Shown here: piece by piece, positions 8,336 through 16,612 of the stretch
Layout of the letters: the number at the start of each line of letters is the position of its first letter
Numbering within the stretch: position 1 is the stretch's first letter
Assembly: GCA_007116145.1 (NCBI GenBank)
Contig: SKJB01000004.1
Span: forward strand, 22,847 to 86,846
Origin: Limnochordia bacterium
GTDB lineage: Bacteria > Bacillota > Limnochordia > Darwinibacteriales > DTU012
DNA length: 64,000 nt
Direction: 5' to 3'
Notes under the pieces: model-generated
The model's database searches: none
Told to the model about the DNA's origin: nothing
What the model saw: the letters and a program-made list of their open reading frames with translations, nothing else
Made by a program: the position numbers and the translations under genes

Positions 8336-9001
8336 TCATCTATTCGGAAATTTATGTTCATCAAATCGCAAGCGAATGTTTTCCATACTCTTTTGAATAT
8401 GCTCCATAGCCAACAATTGAGCTTTCAATGGGTCTCGTTCAACAATAGCATGAATAATCGATTGATGTTCGGCAAGTGTTTCTATGGGAGGGCGCATTAA
8501 GCCCTTTTGATAACTAAATTGATTGATACTAAAGGAATCATTAATTTCCTGTAGCAACTTATTTCCTGATAATTTGGTGAGACGTGAATGAAACTGTTGA
8601 TCAACAATCACATACTCTTGTTCTAAATCAGAACTCCACTTACCCTGAAATTTAGCAAAAAATTGGCGAATCTCTTCGATATCTTCATCGCTAGCGTGTA
8701 ACGCACACGCTTTAGCTGCTGCACCATCGAGTACCTCTCGCAATGCAAAAATATTCAACATTTCGTCTAAGCTCAACCGCTTTACAAAAAAACCTCGCCG
8801 CGGAACATATTCTAGGATGTTTTCAGCTGTCAACCGCTCGAGCACACGAAGAATTGGAGTACGACTCACACCATATTCTTTTGCTAAATGTTCTTGCCGT
8901 AACTTCGTCCCATGCTGATAGACCTGATTCCAAATTTCTTGCTTTAAACGATTATACAAGTACGAATTGAGATCTTCGAATGTATCGTCAAATTGAGACA
9001 T
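8336..9001 (-). CDS. GntR-family regulator with FCD domain
   Basis: A 221-residue DNA-binding regulator. The N-terminal winged helix (about 10-75) includes LRQEHLAKEYGVSRTPILRV and ends in the wing YVPRRGFFVKRL. The C-terminal all-helical FCD domain (about 80-215) has the ligand or metal-binding acidic and histidine residues in FALREVLDGAAA, DQQFHSRL, AEHQSIIHAI and AMEHIQ. FCD regulators usually sense small organic acids and often repress the gene next door. AAAGGAG lies 7 bases before the ATG. The neighbour is the convergent MFS gene, not a divergent one, so the target is not evident. Confidence 0.92.
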   Translation of the reverse strand: MSQFDDTFEDLNSYLYNRLKQEIWNQVYQHGTKLRQEHLAKEYGVSRTPILRVLERLTAENILEYVPRRGFFVKRLSLDEMLNIFALREVLDGAAAKACALHASDEDIEEIRQFFAKFQGKWSSDLEQEYVIVDQQFHSRLTKLSGNKLLQEINDSFSINQFSYQKGLMRPPIETLAEHQSIIHAIVERDPLKAQLLAMEHIQKSMENIRLRFDEHKFPNR

Positions 9002-9099
9002 TGATCTGCTCCTTTACCTTCTATTATCCATATTCCGTTGCTTTTTGAATGCAAAAATCACTATTATGTTTCGCCATATATGCTTAATACCCTTCTTTC

Positions 9100-9157
9100 A
9101 AAAAAAAATATGACCTAGCAAAAGGATTAGCCTAAGTACTAGTCTTTTTGCTAGGTC
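9100..9157 (-). terminator. Strong terminator of the ytr-like operon
   Basis: On the minus strand GACCTAGCAAAA pairs with TTTTGCTAGGTC (outer arms 9112-9119 and 9150-9157), followed by a run of nine Ts after ATA (9100-9109). It lies just past the stop of the DUF4097 gene. Confidence 0.85.
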
Positions 9158-9164
9158 TTGTTTC

Positions 9165-10286
9165 TTAACGAATCCGCAGACTCACATTACCATATTCTGC
9201 ATCTAGACGAACAAGGTGTACACCTTGATTGTGTGTGGCCAAATAGCGATCCCGTGAATTTGAAATTGTTTCCTTAACCATGGTTACATTTGAGTTTACA
9301 CTTGCTCTCTCTGCATCCACCATTAGGTTGTAGCCATCCGTTGAATCCTGCAACTCAATATCAACTGTAGTGTGACGGCTGCGTATCGTTAGCTCATTAC
9401 TCACGTTTGCTAACCGAAGTGATCCAAACCGAGCATTAAGATCCATATTGCCCGCTACTCTATTCGTGTGCAAATTACTATGGGAGAAGTCACCTTGAAT
9501 CGTTCCACCAATATCCCGTAGATCTATGTGATCATGACTAGCCTGCAAATTAACTTCACCGCTGATATCATCTAAATGGACTCGCGAGTGACGAGAGTTT
9601 AATCGAAGATCACCAGCCACTTCCTCCACAGTTAACTGAGAATGCGCTGTGTCAAGTTGAAGAGTTCCATTAACTCCACGAATATCACCAGAGCTGTGGT
9701 TGATGCTTAGACGCACATTGTTGTTAATCGCTTTAATCGTAAGACCCGTAAGATGATTTAACGTTCCTTCTAAACCAGAAGCAAGATTTTCTATGTGAAC
9801 GAATCCATGGCTAGCAGTAAGCGACACGAATAAATCCTGGGGTAGGTGAATAACAAAATCTGTCTGCACACCACGTATCATTGACGTTGATCGGGGTATA
9901 TTTTCCATGCTAAGAGACAGGTGCTCCTGGTTTATCTGGTGATCCAATTCTAACTTAGCTAAGTGCTCTAAAGCTAATTGTTCCGTATTTGCATAGACCG
10001 TAACTACTGTGGCAATTTCAATATCCAGATTATCGTACCCGACTATTTTTACGTCCCCATAGTGGTTGAGCAGAATTAACCCCTTCAAGTTTTCCGATGA
10101 TACACTAACCCGTTCTTCCAGCGAAGCACTGGGGTATTCAGCCAGTACAGATTGGTTCATGGAAGGGTTAAACGATGAACTCGTATTGCTGAAACGAACA
10201 TTGCCCCCTCTATTATAAATCACATTACTAAAGGCAATAGCTGATAGGATTAGCAAAATACCAATAAATATTTGCTGTCGATTCAT
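9165..10286 (-). CDS. DUF4097-type beta-repeat membrane-anchored protein
   Basis: A 373-residue protein with one N-terminal membrane segment (FIGILLILSAIAFSNVIY) followed by a long run of short beta-strand repeats such as GVNGTLQLDTAHSQLTVEEV and LRLNSRHSRVHLDDI, each with the alternating pattern of the DUF4097 (adhesin-like) family. It probably forms a right-handed beta-helix outside the membrane. GGAGG precedes the ATG. It is the last gene of an operon after a GntR regulator, an ABC ATPase and a permease, and is followed by a strong terminator. In similar operons such proteins accompany envelope-stress or peptide-antibiotic transporters, so an accessory envelope role is likely. Confidence 0.8.
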   Translation of the reverse strand: MNRQQIFIGILLILSAIAFSNVIYNRGGNVRFSNTSSSFNPSMNQSVLAEYPSASLEERVSVSSENLKGLILLNHYGDVKIVGYDNLDIEIATVVTVYANTEQLALEHLAKLELDHQINQEHLSLSMENIPRSTSMIRGVQTDFVIHLPQDLFVSLTASHGFVHIENLASGLEGTLNHLTGLTIKAINNNVRLSINHSSGDIRGVNGTLQLDTAHSQLTVEEVAGDLRLNSRHSRVHLDDISGEVNLQASHDHIDLRDIGGTIQGDFSHSNLHTNRVAGNMDLNARFGSLRLANVSNELTIRSRHTTVDIELQDSTDGYNLMVDAERASVNSNVTMVKETISNSRDRYLATHNQGVHLVRLDAEYGNVSLRIR

Positions 10287-10309
10287 GATTGTTTATCCTC
10301 CTTCTGCTG

Positions 10310-11074
10310 CTAGACAATCTCAATTTGTGTTTCCCATAGCCAAGTCCCCAAGGCGAACAAGGCAACAACGATTAGCCATGGAGCAAGAATGGGAGCGAGG
10401 CTCATCTGAAATTCGCCCATGTGCACCATCCCTTGACTATAATTACCAATTTCAAATGTCATCCAGGGTACCCAGCGAAGTAAGGGTTCGATTACGTATC
10501 CTAACCGTTCCATTAGCCAGACAGACAGCACAAGAATCCAAACCATGACCAGTCCCTGAAAGCGTTTGACCATACGCGCAGAAATGTAAGAAAAGTGTGT
10601 TAGCATGGTGGCTGACGACACTAGTAATACGCTAAGCACAAAAGCATTGAGTCCAGTTCGCAGATACCAAATTGTGGGAAACAGAGTTAAACAATCACCT
10701 ACGATCTGCATAATACTACCACCTAGTGCAAGAAAAAAACTAGCTGCAAACAGCACTACGCTGAAGACATAGGCTATCATTACAACAAGGAACTTCGATG
10801 TAGTAATCTGCCACCCTGGTATGGGTAGAGACAAGAGCAGGTAGGCTGTATCTTGATTCCATTCCGAGCGATACATCTGCACACTGATCCATAGTAACCA
10901 GATTGGAATAAACGAAATTGGGATCCACCCCAGACCAAAAACTAACTCAGCAGGCCAGCGCTGAACTCTAGTTGCTAGGAATAGATGCCAACCTAACGTG
11001 AGAAACATTAAGACACCTAAATACCATCTGAGAGCTCGTAATTCTTTTTTTATTAGTTGCAGATAGGATTTCAT
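10310..11074 (-). CDS. ABC transporter permease (ABC-2 type)
   Basis: A 254-residue membrane protein with about six hydrophobic segments, including VLMFLTLGWHLFLATRV near the start and FVLSVLLVSSATMLTHFSY in the middle. Its start ATG overlaps the stop of the ATPase gene as TAATG, so the two are translationally coupled and surely form one transporter. GGGAGG lies upstream. ABC-2 permeases of this size in ytr-like operons are linked to cell-wall stress or peptide export; the substrate is unknown. Sequence-level family identity is weak, so the call rests mainly on topology and context. Confidence 0.8.
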   Translation of the reverse strand: MKSYLQLIKKELRALRWYLGVLMFLTLGWHLFLATRVQRWPAELVFGLGWIPISFIPIWLLWISVQMYRSEWNQDTAYLLLSLPIPGWQITTSKFLVVMIAYVFSVVLFAASFFLALGGSIMQIVGDCLTLFPTIWYLRTGLNAFVLSVLLVSSATMLTHFSYISARMVKRFQGLVMVWILVLSVWLMERLGYVIEPLLRWVPWMTFEIGNYSQGMVHMGEFQMSLAPILAPWLIVVALFALGTWLWETQIEIV

Positions 11075-11793
11075 TACTGGTATACCTCCCTAAACAGATC
11101 ATTAATGGACAGATTGTGTTGTTGCCGTAATGTATCTGCTGTATCTATGAGTTTAACTTTACCTTTTTCTAGAAAGATCACAGAGTCAAACAAAGATTCG
11201 GTTTCACCCACTTCATGCGTGGAGAGAATCATGGTTTGGTGTTCCGCTTTAAATTCTTTTAAAATCACATCAATAATTCTCCCGCGCGAGGAAGGATCCA
11301 ACCCTGACAATGGTTCGTCAAGTAGAACTAGCTCAGCATCTCGAGCCATAGCAATCACCAGCTTCAACCGCGCCCGCATCCCTTTAGACAGACTAGAAAT
11401 CGCTTGATCGTGTGTTAAGTTCATAAATTTCAGTAGTTCCTCTGCTCGATCCCATTGCCAATCATGATACATTGCACTCACAAATTGCAGGATGTCACCA
11501 ATTTTCATCCAACGATAGAGATAATCAATTTCCGGTAAAAAGGCCACCTTGCCCTTGGTCGTGCGATTTGGGGCTTGACCAAGTACATGAATTTGCCCTC
11601 GATCCGGTTTTAACAAACCCGCTATACACTTTAGCAGTGTTGATTTCCCACTGCCATTAGGACCAAGTAAGCCCCAAATCTCGCCGTGTCCAATCATAAG
11701 GTCAATGCCTCTTATGGCATCAGCTCCAGGATAACGTTTTGTCAAGCCCTTGCTATATACTGCGTAATTCGTTGATTCCATTATGCTCACCAT
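11074..11793 (-). CDS. ABC transporter ATP-binding protein (YtrB/BcrA type)
   Basis: A 239-residue ATPase. Walker A is GLLGPNGSGKSTLLKCIAG, the Q-loop is near FLPEIDYLYRW, the signature is SSLSKGMRARLKLV, Walker B is LVLLDEPLSGLDP and the switch is LSTHEVGE. The SLSKGM signature and short length resemble export or self-protection ATPases such as BcrA and YtrB. The ATG at 11793 has AAGG directly against it. An in-frame ATG at 11781 is better spaced and may be the real start. It sits 12 bases after the GntR gene and overlaps the permease gene by one base, so it belongs to the same operon. Confidence 0.9.
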   Translation of the reverse strand: MVSIMESTNYAVYSKGLTKRYPGADAIRGIDLMIGHGEIWGLLGPNGSGKSTLLKCIAGLLKPDRGQIHVLGQAPNRTTKGKVAFLPEIDYLYRWMKIGDILQFVSAMYHDWQWDRAEELLKFMNLTHDQAISSLSKGMRARLKLVIAMARDAELVLLDEPLSGLDPSSRGRIIDVILKEFKAEHQTMILSTHEVGETESLFDSVIFLEKGKVKLIDTADTLRQQHNLSINDLFREVYQ

Positions 11794-11804
11794 CCTTATT
11801 CAGT

Positions 11805-12203
11805 CTACTTCAACTTACTTGATTGTTTCGGTGCGTGCACTTCGGTTACTTTCGTACTTACGACTGACACAATTCCCTCATCATCACAGCCTAATGATTT
11901 CATCTGCAAAATAAACTCTTCAACTAAACAGCTAACCATTTCATTTCGCATCGTTTCCACTACATTATCTCCCTGCTTCAGAAAAGTACCTTGGCCTCGC
12001 AAGGTCTCCACTATTCCTATGAGTTCCATGTCACGATACGCACGTTGTATCGTGTTCGGATTGATTTTTAACAAAGTAGCCAAATCTCTCTGGGATGGTA
12101 GTTTATCGCCTGGGCTTAGGTCTCCCCGCACCAATGCCTTCTTTATTTCATTGATTACTTGAAGATAAATTGGTTGAGAATTGTCAAATTGAGTATTAAA
12201 CAC
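11805..12203 (-). CDS. GntR-family regulator, YtrA type
   Basis: A 132-residue repressor. The N-terminal winged helix is typical: SQPIYLQVINEIKKALVRG, GDKLPSQRDLATLLKINPNT and IETLRGQGTFL-like wing (here VETLRGQGTFLKQG). Only a short helical tail follows, as in the YtrA subfamily, which lacks a large effector domain. The GTG start at 12203 has GGGGGTG about 5 bases upstream. It is the first gene of the operon with the ABC transporter and DUF4097 protein. The inverted repeat at 12240-12263, directly after the promoter, is a good autoregulatory operator. Confidence 0.92.
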   Translation of the reverse strand: MFNTQFDNSQPIYLQVINEIKKALVRGDLSPGDKLPSQRDLATLLKINPNTIQRAYRDMELIGIVETLRGQGTFLKQGDNVVETMRNEMVSCLVEEFILQMKSLGCDDEGIVSVVSTKVTEVHAPKQSSKLK

Positions 12204-12239
12204 ATTATCACCCCCGCCACATTAGACAACTAAATAACT

Positions 12240-12263
12240 AGTGCATTAGCTTGCTAGTACACT
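12240..12263 (-). promoter_or_regulatory. YtrA-type operator
   Basis: AGTGCATTAGC (12240-12250) and GCTAGTACACT (12253-12263) form an inverted repeat matching at 9 of 11 positions. It starts 3 bases downstream of the -10 box, where a bound repressor would block the polymerase. The AGTG...CACT ends resemble YtrA-family operators. Confidence 0.7.
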
Positions 12264-12266
12264 ATC

Positions 12267-12295
12267 AATATACCTTACTTTTTTCCATGTGTCAA
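12267..12295 (-). promoter_or_regulatory. Sigma-A promoter of the ytr-like operon
   Basis: On the minus strand, a perfect -35 TTGACA (12290-12295) and -10 TATATT (12267-12272) are separated by 17 bases. This is the best consensus promoter in the window, as expected for a promoter that is normally held shut. Confidence 0.85.
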
Positions 12296-12340
12296 TAGGA
12301 TAGTTACAACTTTTTCTACGTTTTTTCTGCCGCATTGTGC

Positions 12341-12346
12341 TATAAT
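12341..12346 (+). promoter_or_regulatory. -10 box upstream of dinG
   Basis: A perfect TATAAT with no good -35 box. Transcription would begin near 12353, inside the upstream ATG at 12352, so that ATG can hardly be used and the ATG at 12373 is favoured. Confidence 0.5.
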
Positions 12347-12372
12347 TTTAGATGATAGAAAGAAGGTGGCTT

Positions 12373-14301
12373 ATGTCATACAAAACACAAGAGATTTTTG
12401 CACCACTTGGACTACTCGAGCAAGCACTTCCTCAATATGAGTATCGCGTAGAGCAAGCCACCATGGCTGACAAAGTATACCACTGCTTAACCAAGGATGA
12501 GCATGGGATTATTGAAGCAGGTACGGGCGTTGGCAAAAGCTTAGCCTATCTTATCCCAGCCATTTACTATGCCCATGATCAGAAGAAACGAATAATCATA
12601 GCCACACATACCCTTAATTTGCAGGAACAACTCTTTCGCAAAGACATCCCGTTTCTAAACAAAGCTTTACCGATTTCCTTTCATACAGAGATATTTAAAG
12701 GACGGAGTAACTACCTATGCCTCCGACGCTTTGAAGAGGTTTCTCTTGGCGTCTCAGCTCAGCAAGGCTTGGTCCGTTATGCCGAGAAAATTAGTCTCTG
12801 GAAAGAAAAAACCACTACCGGTGATCGGAGTGATTCATCCCAGCCTATTCCTGACCAAGTGTGGCAAGGCATCTGCTGTCAAAAGGAAAGTTGTCCAGAA
12901 GAAGACTGTTCTTTTTTTAAGCAGTGTTATTACTGGCAACTACGCCATCGCTTATCACAGGCACAAATAATTGTGACAAACCACGCCCTCATGCTTGCTG
13001 ACATCGTCACGGAGAACAGCATTTTCCCTCACTATGATGGCGTTATTATTGATGAAGCACATAATCTAGAGGATGGAGCAACTAATGCCTTTAGCCATCA
13101 ATTATCACCGCAGATTCTGTTAGCGTATTACCGGACAGGTCTGCAACTATATTATAGCTTACGGTCAACCATACCCATACATGAAGCAGAAGACTTCCGC
13201 CAATGCTTAGAGCAATTAATCAGTGAAAGTACAACCTATTTCCAACGGGTAAAACCATTTGTCACAGGGTACACCACTTTAATTGACGCAAATAATCACA
13301 GCCATTTCTTCGTCACTCGCTTTAGCGAGTTATTTCAAGAGATTGCTAGTACAATAAAAGGTTTCTCCCTTCCCGAGAACGAACTCTCTGGATTAGCTGC
13401 TCAATTTATGGAATATACCTCCACAGTACTCCAAAATACAGAACTAATTATTAAGGCTAGCGATCAAGATTATATATATTGGGCAGAACTAAGTAATGGT
13501 GATGTCCGGCTACTAGCAGCTCCGCTCAGTGTCGCCAAACTGTTACACAAGACATTATTCTCTACGGTGAAGTCTGTGATACTAACATCGGCTACATTAT
13601 CAACCAATTCTACCTTTGACTATTTTCAGAAACGGATTGGAGTTAAACATGCAGCTAACTTGACACTTGGTTCACCTTTTGATTATAAAAAACAAGCCAT
13701 TTTGTGCATTCCAAGCACGGCCCAAAACCCTAAGCATGCAAAGTATGACTGGTATACGGCCTATTTCCTTCTCCATGTACTAGCTCGTACAAAGGGGGGT
13801 GTTTTAGCTCTGTTCACCAGCTACCAGGGGATGGAAACGGTAGCGGATTTCATGGATGAGAAACTCGCAGAAGTAGGATACAACTTATTTGTCCAAGGTG
13901 AAGATTCCCGCGAAAATTTGGTGCAGAGCTTCTTAACGACTCCAAAATCTATACTCTTAGGAACGAATAGTTTTTGGGAAGGAGTAGATATTCCGGGAGA
14001 CGCTTTGCGAGCTGTAGTAATTACCCGCTTACCTTTTGCTGTACCCGATCGTCCCGTTGTGGCAGCACGCTTAAAAGCCATCGACGACGCAGGTGGAAAT
14101 TCGTTCCAAGAATACAGTATTCCCCAAGCGATCCTGCGGTTAAAACAAGGATTTGGCCGACTGATACGCAGTAGCACTGATCGAGGCGCGGTCATTATCC
14201 TTGATCAACGGATCCTTACTACAGACTACGGAAGCCAATTCCTTAAATCACTTCCTCCAGCCCAATTTACCCGCGATTTAGATGATTTACGCTTCAATTA
14301 A
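12373..14301 (+). CDS. dinG: DinG-family Fe-S helicase
   Basis: A superfamily 2 ATP-dependent 5'-3' DNA helicase related to DinG/XPD, likely used in repair of R-loops or stalled forks. Walker A is IEAGTGVGKSLAYLIPA and the DEAH box is IIDEAHNLEDGA. Between them four cysteines (C in YLCLRRFE, then GICCQKESCPEEDCSFFKQC) supply the [4Fe-4S] site of the family. The C-terminal helicase half shows LGTNSFWEGVDIPGDAL and LRLKQGFGRLIRS, including the arginine finger region. No exonuclease domain is fused to the N-terminus, unlike B. subtilis DinG. AAGGTGG lies just before the ATG at 12373. It overlaps the convergent lysR gene by 15 bases. Confidence 0.92.
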   Translation: MSYKTQEIFAPLGLLEQALPQYEYRVEQATMADKVYHCLTKDEHGIIEAGTGVGKSLAYLIPAIYYAHDQKKRIIIATHTLNLQEQLFRKDIPFLNKALPISFHTEIFKGRSNYLCLRRFEEVSLGVSAQQGLVRYAEKISLWKEKTTTGDRSDSSQPIPDQVWQGICCQKESCPEEDCSFFKQCYYWQLRHRLSQAQIIVTNHALMLADIVTENSIFPHYDGVIIDEAHNLEDGATNAFSHQLSPQILLAYYRTGLQLYYSLRSTIPIHEAEDFRQCLEQLISESTTYFQRVKPFVTGYTTLIDANNHSHFFVTRFSELFQEIASTIKGFSLPENELSGLAAQFMEYTSTVLQNTELIIKASDQDYIYWAELSNGDVRLLAAPLSVAKLLHKTLFSTVKSVILTSATLSTNSTFDYFQKRIGVKHAANLTLGSPFDYKKQAILCIPSTAQNPKHAKYDWYTAYFLLHVLARTKGGVLALFTSYQGMETVADFMDEKLAEVGYNLFVQGEDSRENLVQSFLTTPKSILLGTNSFWEGVDIPGDALRAVVITRLPFAVPDRPVVAARLKAIDDAGGNSFQEYSIPQAILRLKQGFGRLIRSSTDRGAVIILDQRILTTDYGSQFLKSLPPAQFTRDLDDLRFN

Positions 14302-15177
14302 TAAGTCAATAAATTTTTTGGCTGAAGTCGCTAACGGCACATTTCGTAAGGTGACTATACCAATCGTACGCGAGGGAATAGGCTGTAATAAGGGCACTTC
14401 ACGCAGCTGACCGTTTTGTAACTCATCACCAATAAAATCCTTAACAACATAAGCAATGCCTAGACCGATCATTGCAAACTGCACGAGTAAGTCAATACTA
14501 CCCAACTCAATTTCGGGCTGTAATACAATTCCGTGTGTTGCCATGTAGTTATCGATAAAGTGACGGGTGTTACTCCCTTTTTCTAATAATAGTAAAGGAT
14601 AATGGGCTAGCTGCTCAAGAGAGAGCGGTGTATCACATATATGCCAATCATTTACCCCAGCCACGAAACAGTCCTGCACCTCTAACGCTTCACAGATATT
14701 GTATTGAGTATCTGTGCTTATGGGAAGGTTTACCACCGCTAGATCCACGTCACCTTTTCGCAACAACATTAACGTCTCTGGCGTGGTGCGATTAGTCACT
14801 TGGATCCGTAATTCTGGATATGCACTATGGAACTGCTCTAATTTAGGGAGCAAGTAATATTTACTGATGGTATCGCTTGCTCCGATTCTAATCTCACCGC
14901 TCATGAGGTTTAGCATTTCCCAAAATTTATTCTCTGCGGTGCGCATCAAAGTGTACGCTTGTTCAAAGTGTTTAAATAACACTTCTCCTTCACGCGTTAA
15001 GGTTACCCCCTTAGGACTACGCACAAAAACATGACCTCCAAGTCTCTCTTCAAGCTGCTTAATCGACTGGCTCACTGCTGGTTGAGAGATATACAACTCC
15101 TTAGCAGCCTTAGAAATACTTCCTGCCTTCGCCACCTGGTAGAAAATTTTATACAACTCCATATTCGCTATCATCAT
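14287..15177 (-). CDS. LysR-family transcriptional regulator
   Basis: A 296-residue regulator. The N-terminal helix-turn-helix reads IFYQVAKAGSISKAAKELY then ISQPAVSQSIKQLEERLG. The C-terminal effector-binding part (about 90-290) has typical stretches GEIRIGASDTIS and LVQFAMIGLGIAYVVKDF. AAGGTGG precedes the ATG. It is divergent from purA, and an inverted repeat at 15225-15244 lies between them over the purA-side -10 box, so it may control itself, purA, or both. Resemblance is to the CysL/YwfK branch, but I cannot name the effector. The 3' end overlaps dinG by 15 bases on the other strand. Confidence 0.92.
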   Translation of the reverse strand: MMIANMELYKIFYQVAKAGSISKAAKELYISQPAVSQSIKQLEERLGGHVFVRSPKGVTLTREGEVLFKHFEQAYTLMRTAENKFWEMLNLMSGEIRIGASDTISKYYLLPKLEQFHSAYPELRIQVTNRTTPETLMLLRKGDVDLAVVNLPISTDTQYNICEALEVQDCFVAGVNDWHICDTPLSLEQLAHYPLLLLEKGSNTRHFIDNYMATHGIVLQPEIELGSIDLLVQFAMIGLGIAYVVKDFIGDELQNGQLREVPLLQPIPSRTIGIVTLRNVPLATSAKKFIDLLIEA

Positions 15178-15224
15178 AATCCCACCTTATACCCCGTAGT
15201 AGAGATATTGATTTTACTTATAAC

Positions 15225-15244
15225 TAGATTTTCAGTATAATCTA
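15225..15244. promoter_or_regulatory. Inverted repeat at the lysR-purA divergent promoter
   Basis: TAGATT (15225-15230) and AATCTA (15239-15244) are perfect inverted arms with an 8-base spacer. The right arm overlaps a TATAAT at 15236-15241, about 50 bases before the purA start. Its position and shape fit a LysR-type binding site. Confidence 0.5.
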
Positions 15245-15290
15245 AATGTGAGAAAGTGTAAACTAGCAACACGCGAAAGGGGAAACTAGT

Positions 15291-16568
15291 ATGGGTGTAA
15301 CTGCAATTGTTGGTGCGAATTGGGGAGACGAGGGAAAGGGTAAGATGATTGATAGCTTAGCCTCCCACTCCGACTTAGTCATTCGATTTCAAGGAGGAAA
15401 TAATGCCGGTCACACTGTGATTAATGATCAGGGGCGATTTGCTCTCCATCTCCTCCCTTCGGGTGTTTTTTATCCTAATGTCCTAAACCTCCTAGGTCCA
15501 GGGGTTGCTGTTAATATTAAGGCCTTTTTAGAAGAATACCAAACACTGATTCGCCAGGGGATCACCAAACCTCAACTCGGAATCTCCAATCGTGCTCAGG
15601 TAGTATTGCCGTATCACAAGCTTTTTGATGAACTCGAGGAACAACGCTTAGCGGATCGGCAGTTTGGATCGACCAAATCCGGTATTGCCCCTTTTTATTC
15701 TGATAAGTACTTAAAAATTGGGATTCAAGTGGCCGACTTGTTTGATCGCGAGAGTCTAACAGAAAAGATAGGCCGTGCCCTAGAACAAAAAAACATTCTA
15801 CTTGCAAACCTATACCAGCACGCAACACTTACAGCAAAAGATATTATTGCCGAATTAGATCCCTACATCGCCCAAATAGAACCTTTTGTCTGTGATACCA
15901 ACCAATTAGTGCAACAGGCTTTAAGAGCCAAAAAAGATATAATTCTCGAAGGACAACTAGGAGCCTTACGCGATCCTGATCATGGGATCTATCCTTTTAC
16001 CACATCATCATCCACTCTTGCTGGATTTGCCACAGTAGGAGCTGGAATTCCACCCCATGCAATTACTCGCATTATAGCTGTCGTTAAAGCGTACTCGAGT
16101 TGCGTAGGTGCAGGCCCTTTCGTAACAGAACTCTTCGACAAAGCTGGAGACGAATTGCGTAGTCGTGGAGGTGACAAAGGAGAATACGGAGCAACGACAG
16201 GTCGTCCGCGGCGAATGGGCTGGTTTGATCTGGTTGCTACACGCTATGGTTGCCATGTCCAAGGGGCCACCGAAATTGCCCTCACTTTATTAGATGTCTT
16301 AAGCTACCTTGATGAGATACCTGTTTGTGTTCAATATGAGCTAGACGGCAATCAGACCGATTACTTTCCTAGTACCACCCGACTAAACAAGAGCAAGCCC
16401 AGATATAAAATACTTAAGGGCTGGAAACAAGACATCACACAAGTACGAGAGTTTAGCCAACTCCCCCAAGCTGCGCAAGACTATGTGAAATTTATTGAAC
16501 AAGAGATAGAAATACCAATTCGCTGGATCTCAGTAGGACCTCATCGCGATAGTTTAATACGTCGTTAG
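15291..16568 (+). CDS. purA: Adenylosuccinate synthetase
   Basis: Joins IMP and aspartate with GTP to form adenylosuccinate, the first step from IMP to AMP. The N-terminal P-loop is GANWGDEGKGKMID and the IMP-binding loop is FQGGNNAGHTV. Other conserved blocks are STKSGIAPFYSDK, ILEGQLGALRDPDHG and GEYGATTGRPRRMGW. The length of 425 residues is normal. Some common positions differ slightly: the family often has EGAQG where this has EGQLG. AAAGGGG lies 8 bases before the ATG. It stands alone, divergent from lysR, and ends at the terminator 16585-16612. Confidence 0.95.
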   Translation: MGVTAIVGANWGDEGKGKMIDSLASHSDLVIRFQGGNNAGHTVINDQGRFALHLLPSGVFYPNVLNLLGPGVAVNIKAFLEEYQTLIRQGITKPQLGISNRAQVVLPYHKLFDELEEQRLADRQFGSTKSGIAPFYSDKYLKIGIQVADLFDRESLTEKIGRALEQKNILLANLYQHATLTAKDIIAELDPYIAQIEPFVCDTNQLVQQALRAKKDIILEGQLGALRDPDHGIYPFTTSSSTLAGFATVGAGIPPHAITRIIAVVKAYSSCVGAGPFVTELFDKAGDELRSRGGDKGEYGATTGRPRRMGWFDLVATRYGCHVQGATEIALTLLDVLSYLDEIPVCVQYELDGNQTDYFPSTTRLNKSKPRYKILKGWKQDITQVREFSQLPQAAQDYVKFIEQEIEIPIRWISVGPHRDSLIRR

Positions 16569-16584
16569 CGCACGCTAACAAAAA

Positions 16585-16612
16585 AAAGGCTGGGGTTTAA
16601 CCCTAGCCTTTT
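16585..16612. terminator. Bidirectional terminator between purA and the alcohol dehydrogenase gene
   Basis: AAAAGGCT pairs with AGCCTTTT and the inner GGGTT pairs with AACCC. A-rich sequence on one flank and Ts on the other serve both convergent genes. It overlaps the last codons of the dehydrogenase gene. Confidence 0.75.

Noticed and set aside
10285-11407. Plus-strand open frames opposite the ABC operon
   Set aside because: They are antisense to well-supported genes and have no ribosome sites or recognisable domains.
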